A stretch of DNA of 32,608 nucleotides from Oxalobacteraceae bacterium OM1 (GTDB taxonomy: Bacteria; Pseudomonadota; Gammaproteobacteria; Burkholderiales; Burkholderiaceae_D): assembly GCA_004570315.1 (NCBI GenBank), contig SPQI01000141.1, forward strand, positions 1 to 32,608, read 5' to 3'. A program made the position numbers and the translations under genes. The notes under the pieces are model-generated. The model ran no database searches and was not told where the DNA came from. It worked only from the letters and a program-made list of their open reading frames with translations. Every line of letters begins with the position of its first letter. Position 1 is the first letter of the stretch. Of the stretch, positions 23,700 through 31,784 are shown in pieces.

Positions 23700-23990
23700 T
23701 CACAATTCTTTCGCGGCCGCCGTCCCCGCGAGCTGTTGCGCCAGTTGCGTCCACGCGGCCTTCACGTCCGGATTTCTTTCTCGTTCTCCATGCGCATGAA
23801 CAAGCACCAGGCCTTCAGGAAGATCCAGGATCCGGGCCACCTTAACCGCAGTCTCATCACTCATCGTGGTTCTTTGGCGCATGAGTTGGCTCACCGACGC
23901 CCGGGTAATCGACAGCGCGGCTGCCAGAGCGTAATCGCTCTCGATGCACAGGCGGCGCTTTGCGAGAGTGAGATAGTCGACACTTCTCAT
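23700..23990 (-). CDS. Phage-type HTH regulator (DUF3693-like)
   Basis: This is a 96-residue protein. The N-terminal HTH (SDYALAAALSITRASVSQLM) is followed by MSDETAVKVARILDLPEGLV and a basic tail HAHGERERNPDVKAAWTQLA. This is the arrangement of DUF3693 regulators found in filamentous phages and related elements. AAGGAAATC directly before ATG 23990 is a strong ribosome-binding site. It lies 35 bp downstream of a membrane-protein-like gene on the same strand. It would act as a small repressor. No phage structural genes are near, so it is a relic or a cargo regulator. Confidence 0.7.
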   Translation of the reverse strand: MRSVDYLTLAKRRLCIESDYALAAALSITRASVSQLMRQRTTMSDETAVKVARILDLPEGLVLVHAHGERERNPDVKAAWTQLAQQLAGTAAAKEL

Positions 23991-24025
23991 GATTTCCTTG
24001 TCTGCATCGGCATGCCGATGTCCGC

Positions 24026-24424
24026 TTAGCGGATGTGAAGTTCGCTTAATAGGTCCGTGATGGCGGCCTGAATCGGCGACACATCCTGGAAATAGTACCT
24101 GCCCGCGCTGTCGCGCCGGGTCTGGTCGCTGCGCGCTTGCTTGTAGCGTTGCCGGGCCAGTGCAAAACGCCGCTTCCCGCGCGCATCCATGTAGTTCATC
24201 AGCAAGTCGACATCCACGCGGCTCGGGACGCTGTCATACGGGGTCGGTCGTATACGCTGTCGAATCAGCATGGCGCGCAGCCGTACGGCAATCGCGTTAA
24301 ATTCCTTCCGGCGGTCGCGCCCGATCGCCTTGCGGGTGCCGGTCCGGAAGCCGAGCGCGAACGTGAGGACGCTCAGGAAAGTAAGCGCAATTTGGGAGGC
24401 ATGATTTGGGAGGTCCAGCAACAC
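24026..24424 (-). CDS. Hypothetical protein with one N-terminal membrane segment
   Basis: This is a 132-residue frame starting at GTG 24424. A hydrophobic segment HASQIALTFLSVLTFALGF at about 8-26 precedes a strongly basic soluble part (TGTRKAIGRDRRKEF, ARGKRRFALARQRYKQARSD). The topology would be one anchor with a cytoplasmic tail. No family is recognised. No strong ribosome-binding site is seen and the start is uncertain. The gene is probably expressed with the HTH gene that follows it. Confidence 0.5.
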   Translation of the reverse strand: MLLDLPNHASQIALTFLSVLTFALGFRTGTRKAIGRDRRKEFNAIAVRLRAMLIRQRIRPTPYDSVPSRVDVDLLMNYMDARGKRRFALARQRYKQARSDQTRRDSAGRYYFQDVSPIQAAITDLLSELHIR

Positions 24425-24696
24425 GTTGGTGGCACGGGCGATTCGATAACGCCCTAATTAGGCAACATGGCAGCGACCCGGGCCACTTTTGTTGGGGCGC
24501 GTTAACATTGTTTGTGCACTAGGGTTGCGCCGACCCGAGTCCCGTAATGAAGGCAAAGTTTACGGCGCGCGAAGCAGCGCCATTGCTGGGATTAGACCTG
24601 CTTAATATACGTACGGAGCCAGCTGTCCTTGCCGTAAGGTCTGGATGCCCCCAGCGAACTGTTCTGCTTCCGGGGGCGACCGACTTCGGAGGAAGC

Positions 24697-24924
24697 ATGG
24701 CCTTTTACGGCGATACCGATCGCGTCAAGCCAAGCACCAGGCCGCGAAAATACCGGCGGCGCTGGCGGCCCGGCGATACACCGGATTACCCGGGCATTTA
24801 CAAATGCCAGCGTTGCGGCTTTGAAGATGTATTTAATCGCGCGTGTGAAACGGTGCCTCCCTGCTCAATGTGCCAAGAGCAGACCACCGATTGGAAGCTG
24901 CTGGTTCGGGCCGTCGACTACTGA
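24697..24924 (+). CDS. Small zinc-ribbon protein
   Basis: This is a 75-residue protein with a basic N-terminus (STRPRKYRRRWRPGD) and a zinc-ribbon-like core: C-x2-C in YKCQRCGFE, a further Cys in NRACET, and C-x2-C in PPCSMCQ. ATG 24697 is chosen for the GGAGGAAGC directly upstream; the same frame is open further upstream to 24547 but with weaker coding character. Its small size and basic charge suggest RNA or ribosome binding, but this is a guess. Confidence 0.65.
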   Translation: MAFYGDTDRVKPSTRPRKYRRRWRPGDTPDYPGIYKCQRCGFEDVFNRACETVPPCSMCQEQTTDWKLLVRAVDY

Positions 24925-25240
24925 GCGGCGTCCGACGCGCCTGCCTGTTCGGCTTGCCGACGACGACGCCATGATAGCCAGATGCATTAGTCCGGCTGCA
25001 GGCAAGGTGCCAGATGCCTGGCGCGCCTCGGGGCTCGATTCGCGCTGCATCCGCCTTATAACCAACGTCGCCGCATCGCGCGCGTGCCGGCAGCCCGCCT
25101 GTCATGCCATTGAGAGCCTAGGGGCCGCGTGGCAGGGATGGACTATGCCATCAGTTTGGCGCGTTGACCCGTGAAGGCGACCTGCCAGGGACTACGTATT
25201 TGACGAGGAAAGAGAGGAGGTCTGGACCGCACGATGCATA
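24925..25240. other. Stretch without a gene
   Basis: No open frame with protein-like content was seen. Confidence 0.4.
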
Positions 25241-25519
25241 CTAGCCACCAGCGCTGGTAGGTGCTTGTTCTTGCGCTGCCCGGATGTCCCGCAGCAAGTT
25301 GCTAGCGGAGTCGATCGGCTTGGTGTCAGCGGTGTGGTCAAGAACGACTGGCAATATGGCCGCCTCTGTGTTGATTTTCGTGCGGTAGCGATCGCAATTT
25401 ACGGCGAAATTTGATCCAAACTGCTTTAGCAGAACGCCTGTTCGCACTGGTCGCGTCCGCCGAGCTTCCAGGTCACGATTGAACAAAAAAACTGGGGCAC
25501 TGATCGCGAAAATTAACAG
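25241..25519 (-). pseudogene. Truncated gene with one membrane segment, fused to an IS3 fragment
   Basis: This is the 3' part of a gene whose own start is missing. The frame enters from the IS3 orfA fragment and continues with a hydrophobic segment LLIFAISAPVFLF, then a soluble tail (TGVLLKQFGSNFAVNCDRYR, LPVVLDHTADTKPIDSASNL) to the stop at 25241. The resulting chimera of 120 codons is open, but its parts come from unrelated genes. The family of the tail is unknown. Confidence 0.5.
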
Positions 25520-25669
25520 CTTGGCCACCTTGGCAATCGGTGCCTTGTCGGCCTCCCGCAAAATCCGGACGATTTGCTCGTCGCTGTATCGACTCTTCTT
25601 CATGACTCCCTTTCGATGGGGAGCTATCTTCTCAAATTCGCCGTGGTCCGAAAATCTCAGGACAGGTCA
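25520..25669 (-). mobile_element. IS3-family fragment: left end and start of orfA
   Basis: On the minus strand the element starts TGACCTGTCCTGAGATTTTC near 25669. An AGGGAGTC ribosome-binding site and ATG 25603 follow, with MKKSRYSDEQIVRILREA typical of IS3-family OrfA N-termini. Similarity stops after about 28 codons, so the rest of the transposase and the other end are gone. Confidence 0.65.
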
Positions 25670-25690
25670 GATGGCCGCTTGAATTAAGGC

Positions 25691-25708
25691 AGGTCCCTTA
25701 AGGGACCT
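25691..25708. repeat. Perfect 18-bp palindrome
   Basis: AGGTCCCTTAAGGGACCT is fully self-complementary with no spacer. It lies 20 bp from the IS3 end in a gene-free stretch. No T-tract follows on either strand. A second CTTAAG is at 25730. Confidence 0.5.
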
Positions 25709-25853
25709 AAACGTGTATTCTTAAGTACCTTTTGCGAGGAACCTTGTTTGACGCTCTGGTGCGGCGTCGTGTGATTGCATCCCGAACCTCATAAAATTTT
25801 CGCTCCATGTTTCGTCGCGATTAATTCACGGTCCGATGCATTCCGCGTTTTGC

Positions 25854-26285
25854 CTAAGGAGCGAGACGCTGCCTTCCGGTACCCGAGTTGCGGGGCGGAA
25901 GCGCACGCTTGAGCAGAAGTGCTCCGAGACACACAGCAGCGACAATGTCGAAGGCCATACAGGACCCGGGCCACCAGCCGGGGACTCCGTCATTGCGAAG
26001 AATGTGGTGGTGCATTAAGTCAAATAGAGCATGGACGGCTAACGCGAGAACGACGGCCCACAAGTTGCCTTTAAAACCCGCGACTGCGATTCCCATAAAC
26101 ACGGTCGCGATCATCGACTCGAGCAGCACCGCTTGGCCCCCGCCACCCATTGCCGCGAACAGTACATAGTAAGTCGCAATCACGCAGAGGATGGTCGGAT
26201 AGAACCCCCGCTCGCGGTCAAAACCGGCCAGCCTGGCTGTGCCGCAGGCGGCGATGGAAAGAATGAGTCCAACAAAGTAATCCAT
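25854..26285 (-). CDS. Hypothetical integral membrane protein
   Basis: This is a 143-residue protein from ATG 26285, with AAGG about nine bases upstream. A TTG two codons earlier is possible. Four to five hydrophobic segments are visible (LILSIAACGTA, ILCVIATYYVLFAAMGG, MIATVFMGIAVAGF, VVLALAVHALFDLMHHHIL, IVAAVCLGALLL). A His-rich HALFDLMHHH at about 85-95, at a membrane edge, could bind metal. The family is not recognised with confidence. Confidence 0.65.
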   Translation of the reverse strand: MDYFVGLILSIAACGTARLAGFDRERGFYPTILCVIATYYVLFAAMGGGGQAVLLESMIATVFMGIAVAGFKGNLWAVVLALAVHALFDLMHHHILRNDGVPGWWPGSCMAFDIVAAVCLGALLLKRALPPRNSGTGRQRLAP

Positions 26286-26422
26286 TTTCAAACCTTAGAC
26301 ACGTTCATTCATTGGTGCGCTGGGCGTTCGTGCAATGGCATGCTTGCAGCCCGTTGCGCGCACAGCAGGGCGGTGTCGGCGTTCTGCTGTCGAATTGCCG
26401 GGGAACCGGGACGCGCGCCATC

Positions 26423-26626
26423 TCAGCGCAGCATTACCGCGAATGCTGCGAAGGCGACGCCGCACCCAAAGACTGCACCGACAAGCCGGGTGCCGGTCCC
26501 GGCGAGTCCGGCAATGACCACAACGACACAGGTCGCAGCGACACGGCATAACATGGCATCCACCGCACGGTAGTCCGCGCCGAGGAAGCCTGCCAGTTCG
26601 TGCGCCGCGTAATAGAAAGCGACCAT
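26423..26626 (-). CDS. Possible small membrane protein
   Basis: A 67-residue reading from ATG 26626 has two hydrophobic stretches (VAATCVVVVIAGLAG, VGAVFGCGVAFAAFAVML). The frame is open further upstream to 26878, but that part looks non-coding. No ribosome-binding site is seen. It lies behind another membrane-protein gene on the same strand. Confidence 0.3.
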   Translation of the reverse strand: MVAFYYAAHELAGFLGADYRAVDAMLCRVAATCVVVVIAGLAGTGTRLVGAVFGCGVAFAAFAVMLR

Positions 26627-26879
26627 AGCTACTATGAGAATGCGGCGAAACTGTGTGATCGCCGGCGCATATCGCCATCCTGGCCGCGGCAAGTGCTGTG
26701 GCCAGGATGGCGCGGCACGTCCGAGGGCATCGGTATGCCTGCCGATGGTACGCATGCCGGGCGGACGCGCACGTGCGCCGGGCACAGCACAGTTTAAAAA
26801 TCGACGCGGCTGTTGAGACTGCGATGCGTTCAGCCGGAGCGGCAGGGCTGCCTCAGGCATGACCAGCTGCCATGGCACG

Positions 26880-28126
26880 TCTGCATGCCGCGGAACTAAC
26901 CACTAAGATACGCAAAACGAGGAAGGGAGCAGCAAAGATTAAGGACTACTCACCAACGTGGGGTTGCGTGCGTGCCGCGCGCTGTTCGCAGCGCTAGCGT
27001 GTGACGCCGTGCACTGACGATACCGTTGGTGACTTCGTGTCGGCGCTCGGTCCTTGCTTCACGTTGAAGTGCTGTTGCACGCGACGACTCGCTTCGCATG
27101 CCCGCATCGCCGCGGTCGTGCTAGCCACACTACGTGCAGGCGACGAAAGGCGCCACCGATGGCCGGGGTGTCCCGTCTCGCAACCGAAGCACGGCCGACG
27201 GTAGATCAGTGGTCAACGGTGGCGTGCATCGTGTTCCTGTAGTCAAGTATGTTTGGTCTGTCCGAAGTGAGGGTTTCTCAGACTAGTCGACGCAGAGGAG
27301 CGCATGGCGAGCCACTGCGCAGCGCAATTGCGTAGCCGAGAGTGGTTGTGGTCGACCGCAACTGCGCCAGCCAGCAACGATGGCTGGCCGCAAGGACCGG
27401 TGTCAACCTAAAGACGTTCCTATCGTGCTCAATCGAGTCGTTGCCGGATGCGCCGGGCCGAAAGCCGGAATCATTTTCGCCATGCTATTGGCCTGCCTTG
27501 TGCATTGGTCGCATCCATTAACTATGATCGGGCGCGGCCGTTGGCCAGTGGGCCGGCCCCAGTGCCGGGCCGCGTCGATGGGAATCATGTGCTCGCTTGG
27601 GCCGCAGATTGCAAGCGGGACCGCCGTTGGCCATGCCGACGACACGGCAAGTGTAAACGCGGCACAAGGCGTGGGCAAAGGCAGGCAGCCCGCCCAGCGG
27701 ACCGCCTGTCCAATTGTCGGCCCGCACGCCACGGGCACGCCGCCGCTGAACGACGCCGGCCGGCCGATCGGTGCGGCGGTATCGCGCGCAAGCCATGCCA
27801 GCGCTTGCGTTGCCACGCGATGGTTCACGTGTACAGAAGAAAATCACGCGGAACAGCGGCATGGCGTCTCCGTAATCAGGGCACCCGGCAACGCTTCGTG
27901 AGCCGCTTCACCGCCCCATGCGCGTTGCGCAGGACAGCCTTGCCACCGCGTGTGCGGAGATCGGGCGTACGTAAATCTCTTGACCTCCGCGGCACGCGTC
28001 GCTGGCGTTGCCCCGAAGTCGGGCAGACGCGCAGTGACCAGCCCACAGGACTGTCGCGCCGGCGCAACTGGCCAGCACGCGAGCATGCCCGGGGCAGGCC
28101 ATGCCGGATCCGGCGGCTGCGCCCGG
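26880..28126. other. 1.2 kb without a recognisable gene
   Basis: High-GC sequence with overlapping open frames on both strands (the largest about 27380-27901 plus and 27403-27828 minus), none of which resembles a protein family. I see no tRNA, IS end or array. It may be decayed sequence. Confidence 0.45.
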
Positions 28127-29458
28127 TTAATGGACGACGGAGGTAGGGCGCGCGCGATAGAGCGCACTGTACGCCTGCAATACGTCCACGGCACGCTGCG
28201 TGACGATCGTCAATGGCGGATCCCAGCGGGGCTGGCGGGACGGCGAAATCCGGCGGTGGTCGATGCCTGGGATCCAGATTTCCAGCGCAATGGCATTCGC
28301 GCGTGGTTCCGCCGTCTTCAGCAAGGTATTCTGCAAGAGCAGGCCATACAGTTCGATGTTGATGAAATCGCGTTCCAACTTGCTGAGGTCCTGCGCCGTC
28401 GATTGGGGGCGCAGGGCGGCAAGCTCGGCATAGTATTTGAAGTCGACAATGCGCATGTCATGGGTGGTTGCGACCACCAGGTCAGGCCGGCGCTTGATTT
28501 CATTGCGTGCAAAAAACCGTTCCCGCTGCTGCAGCCATTCCTGCTCTCTGGCTGCATCGAATAGCTCCGGCGGCAGATGTTCGAAGTCGCACGTCACCAC
28601 GTCTGCCTCGCCGGCCGTCGCCGCGTACGCCAGGCATGCCGATTCCCACACGGCCCAAAAGTTGTTGACGCCCCAGATGAGCCCCGCCTCGCCCTGGGCG
28701 TGGACGCCGCCATTGAGATACCGGTCCAATGCATCGTAGAGGGCACGGTAGTCGGTTGTTCGAAAGCGGGTCTTCCGGTCAATGGCGCGCAAGACGTCCT
28801 GCAGCGCCTGCCGGGTTCGCGCGCAAGCGGCGACATCGGCGTCATACAGCGTGGCGTCGGCAAAGAGGTGTCGATGGCGGAATTCGGCCGCGAGCGCTAC
28901 GCCTTCGGCAGCGAAGCGCCCCCACGGATAGACGATGTCGACCTCCAGGAAACGCTCGTAGAAGTCGTAAGCGACGAAGCAGTACAGTCCGACGAGGTCA
29001 TCGGCCGCGTAATGCGCTTCGTTCCTGACCCCGACGGGACGTTCGACGTAGGGCGTGCCTTCCGTATCGAAGACGGCCAGATGCAACTGGCGGTGTAGCC
29101 CTTCGCTGGAGCTTGCCTGGCGTCGCGCGCGGCGCTCGCGCAGCGCCAGGACCCGGGTGGGATCAGCGCGATCAAATAGTGCGTCCAGCGCAAACGCGTC
29201 GAAAAAGGCGAAGTCGCCGGTGGCTAGTGGCAGTCCGCTGCCGTGCTCGGTCTCCACGCCGTCGAGGGCGGCCAATCGGGCAGCGGCGCGGCGTGTTCGT
29301 TTAAAGACCACAAAACTCTTGTACAGCACCGCCAGCGCTGCGCCCGCCGGCACGCCTTCCATGCCAATGGGCACCTGCAGCTGCAGGGGACCTTGGGGTG
29401 GCCGGTATAAGCCGACCGCGCCGGTGCTTGGAACGACCCTGACGTCATGGATGCGCAT
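28127..29458 (-). CDS. McrC-like PD-(D/E)xK nuclease subunit
   Basis: This is a 443-residue protein. The N-terminal half is a beta-rich domain (LYRPPQGPLQLQVPIG, FAFFDAFALDALFDRADP). The C-terminal half carries the nuclease core: VWESACLAYA with Glu272, RRPDLVVATT with Asp326, and RIVDFKYYAEL with Asp339-x-Lys341. This is the McrC/DUF2357-type arrangement, in which the nuclease is driven by an McrB-like motor to cut modified DNA. ATG 29458 lies 4 bp after the stop of the motor gene, so the two are co-translated. A longer upstream frame overlaps that gene and is rejected. No further gene follows. Confidence 0.75.
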   Translation of the reverse strand: MRIHDVRVVPSTGAVGLYRPPQGPLQLQVPIGMEGVPAGAALAVLYKSFVVFKRTRRAAARLAALDGVETEHGSGLPLATGDFAFFDAFALDALFDRADPTRVLALRERRARRQASSSEGLHRQLHLAVFDTEGTPYVERPVGVRNEAHYAADDLVGLYCFVAYDFYERFLEVDIVYPWGRFAAEGVALAAEFRHRHLFADATLYDADVAACARTRQALQDVLRAIDRKTRFRTTDYRALYDALDRYLNGGVHAQGEAGLIWGVNNFWAVWESACLAYAATAGEADVVTCDFEHLPPELFDAAREQEWLQQRERFFARNEIKRRPDLVVATTHDMRIVDFKYYAELAALRPQSTAQDLSKLERDFINIELYGLLLQNTLLKTAEPRANAIALEIWIPGIDHRRISPSRQPRWDPPLTIVTQRAVDVLQAYSALYRARPTSVVH

Positions 29459-29462
29459 GCCG

Positions 29463-30788
29463 TTACTCCGACGGTGTGTCCGGCAGGCGCAGGCGAGCAA
29501 TAAAGTTGTGGACCTGCTCCGCGAACTGCCCGAACGTGCGCAGCTCCTGCACCGGTATGCCGAGCAATTTTGCCAGCGGACTCTTGTCCCGGTCGAAGAC
29601 ATTGTCCCAAAGATAAATGAACAGCTTGCCCGCAATATCCTCGAGCTGGACTTCGTGGCTTGGCAATGCCGAGCGCGCTGCCAGGCCCTTCAGGAAATCT
29701 TCAATGAACAGGGTCCCTGGGGGAAGGCTGCCGGCACGGACCTCGGACCTGTAGTACTCGGATGCGGTATCGTAGGCAATCGCCTTCAACTTGCGGCGCC
29801 CCCCGCTGCGATCAACGCGCGCATACGCGGTCACGTCGGCACCCACCGGCGGCGGCAAGGTTGCGATCAAGCGCAACAAGCGCTCATCGAACACATCGCT
29901 GTGGTCGGCACCGGCGTGATACGCCGTGACTTTCGATGCAGATTCCTTCAGTTCGGCAAATTCGCTGGCATAACGCTCGCCCAGCGTGACCGGTTGGCGT
30001 ACGGGGCGCGCCTTGATGAACCATGGGCCGACCAGCTTGTCGTCGAGGCGCGGCGCGGTGCATTTGTCGACGATGAACGTGTTGAGCGCGCGCAGGAACA
30101 CTTCCCAATTTAAATGCGGCCGGTCGACCACCATGGCAAACCGCTGGAAATCAGGGACGCCGGCAAAGTCCGGGGGACAGAACTCGAAGTTCCACCGCCG
30201 CTTGAACGCGGAGTCCATATGGAAGATGGAGTCATCGCTTGTATTCATCGTGCCAATCAGATAAAGATTGGGCGGCAGCCGCAACACGCGGTCCTGGCGC
30301 ATCGCGGCGAGCCGCGCCGACAGGCTGCCGGCCGTGGCGCCATATCGCTTCAGTTCGTCGTCCAGCGCTTGCAGGGTCAAATCGGACGCATTCACCTCAT
30401 AACTTGACCAGCCGGTGTCGTCGCGGTCGAGCAGTTGAAACACATCGCCAAAGATTTCGGCGCAGTTGCCGCGATTGATCTCATCGATCAGCAGGACCAC
30501 ATTCTGTCCCGGGTCAGCCGACGCCAGCTCATGTTGTCCCAACCGCACAAAGGCGCGCGCCAACGCCTTGATGAAGGGACCGGCGTGCACCCGATATTCA
30601 ATCTTGTGATCCACCGTCATTGGCAGCAGGCGACAGACAAACTCGCCATAGCCGAATTCGGGGTGGAACGTTACCGGGATGATATCGCGGCCAGTGACCC
30701 CGAGTGCGCCAGCCTTGTCATGCCGGGCAAGGTGGCTTTTACTGGTGCCGGGGGGGCCAAACAGAATGAGTTGATGCGGGAAATTCAA
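29463..30788 (-). CDS. McrB-like AAA+ ATPase without an N-terminal DNA-binding domain
   Basis: This is a 441-residue protein beginning almost directly with Walker A (FGPPGTSKSHLA at 10-21). It continues with Walker B VVLLIDEINRGN at 97-108, the McrB signature region GTMNTSDDSI at 179-188 and an arginine-finger region MDSAFKRRWNFEF at 191-203. TTG 30788 is the first start after an in-frame TAA. The usual N-terminal recognition domain of McrB is absent. Recognition is probably supplied by the separate gene upstream. It would form a ring that translocates DNA and activates the McrC-like nuclease encoded next. Confidence 0.8.
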   Translation of the reverse strand: MNFPHQLILFGPPGTSKSHLARHDKAGALGVTGRDIIPVTFHPEFGYGEFVCRLLPMTVDHKIEYRVHAGPFIKALARAFVRLGQHELASADPGQNVVLLIDEINRGNCAEIFGDVFQLLDRDDTGWSSYEVNASDLTLQALDDELKRYGATAGSLSARLAAMRQDRVLRLPPNLYLIGTMNTSDDSIFHMDSAFKRRWNFEFCPPDFAGVPDFQRFAMVVDRPHLNWEVFLRALNTFIVDKCTAPRLDDKLVGPWFIKARPVRQPVTLGERYASEFAELKESASKVTAYHAGADHSDVFDERLLRLIATLPPPVGADVTAYARVDRSGGRRKLKAIAYDTASEYYRSEVRAGSLPPGTLFIEDFLKGLAARSALPSHEVQLEDIAGKLFIYLWDNVFDRDKSPLAKLLGIPVQELRTFGQFAEQVHNFIARLRLPDTPSE

Positions 30789-30820
30789 CGGGTAGCCTGT
30801 GAGAGTGGCGAAACGGACCG

Positions 30821-30826
30821 ATTATA
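30821..30826 (-). promoter_or_regulatory. Possible -10 box before the McrB-like gene
   Basis: A perfect TATAAT on the minus strand lies 33 bp before the TTG start. No good -35 box exists at 17-18 bp, so it would need an activator or may be chance. Confidence 0.3.
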
Positions 30827-30893
30827 GAGGGCGGGCGGGTGTCCCGAGCCGTCTGGTGCCTTGCTGCGGTCCGTTTGACGGCACACGACACGC

Positions 30894-31784
30894 TCAGCTC
30901 GCCCATCGTGCAAGCGCTTGCGTGAAGAGCGGGCGCGCGGATTTGCCCAGGCCCAGTTCCATGAAACCGTCGCGCTCCAGCTCCAGCCAAAGCTGTAATC
31001 CCGCACGCAAGCCGAAGTGGTTTTCCTCGGGGTCGATCCCGTCCAAGAATGCGTCAGGCCGCAAGGCCATGTCTTCCGGGTGCCATTGCTTCATGCCGAA
31101 GGTCCAGATGCCTTCACCCTGCCAGCCCAGCAGGGTCGTACCGCTGGCAAGACGCGCGATGGCGTCCGCAGGGGCGCAGCGTCCGTGGATATAGACGTGG
31201 TGGCGCCACGCAATTGCAATACACGCCGCCAGATAGGCGCGCGCCTTCCAGTAAGAGAACGGCCAGCCGTCGCACACATGGTAACGATAAATCGACCGTT
31301 CCCCGATCGCGCCGATGGTCTCCTGAAGAATGAGCAAGGCCTCAGCGTTTGGCACGTGGTCGTTGGGTGCAAGGACAACACCGGAGAGGGATCCGTTGGG
31401 ATTCGCGCTTCGTAAAGCAGTAATGAACGCGCTGAACTCCTGAGGCGATTTATAGAAACGGTGCTGGGGATGGATTTGCGCATGCGCGCCATCAAGCCAC
31501 TCGCGGCGAATCGCAAAGCGCGCGCACACGTGTTCCAGTAGCGGCTCGTCAAGTTTTGCAAGCACGCTAGCGTCATCCTGCACGTCTTGCAGAGTCAAGG
31601 CATGCCCGACAAATCGCGGAATCTGGTTGCGGTGCACGCCGTGGGCTTCGCACAGGCGGATGAGGCGGGCGGCCACGGATTCGGGGCGCCGTTCATGTGT
31701 GGCGCGGTACCATGCCCACAACTTGCGCACCCTATCCCACACTTTGTCTGCCAGCTGCACGCTAGAAAGGATTTCCGGTAGCAT
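30894..31784 (-). CDS. Hypothetical protein with HTH-like N-terminus, upstream of McrBC-like genes
   Basis: This protein has 296 residues from ATG 31784; a TTG one codon earlier is also possible. Residues about 37-100 (AARLIRLCEAHGVHRNQIPR, then LTLQDVQDDASVLAKLDEPL, then CARFAIRREWLDGA) look like a helical DNA-binding domain of the Xre type. The remainder is a globular domain rich in Trp and His (YHVCDGWPFSYWKARAYLA, AIAWRHHVYIHGR, LLGWQGEGIWTFGMKQWHPE). No family is recognised. Its position 105 bp upstream of a motor gene lacking its own recognition domain suggests it is the recognition or regulatory subunit. Confidence 0.6.
   Translation of the reverse strand: MLPEILSSVQLADKVWDRVRKLWAWYRATHERRPESVAARLIRLCEAHGVHRNQIPRFVGHALTLQDVQDDASVLAKLDEPLLEHVCARFAIRREWLDGAHAQIHPQHRFYKSPQEFSAFITALRSANPNGSLSGVVLAPNDHVPNAEALLILQETIGAIGERSIYRYHVCDGWPFSYWKARAYLAACIAIAWRHHVYIHGRCAPADAIARLASGTTLLGWQGEGIWTFGMKQWHPEDMALRPDAFLDGIDPEENHFGLRAGLQLWLELERDGFMELGLGKSARPLFTQALARWAS

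Noticed and set aside
27380-27901. 173-residue plus-strand frame (and the opposing 141-residue frame)
   Set aside because: High-GC shadow frames without family resemblance or a ribosome-binding site.
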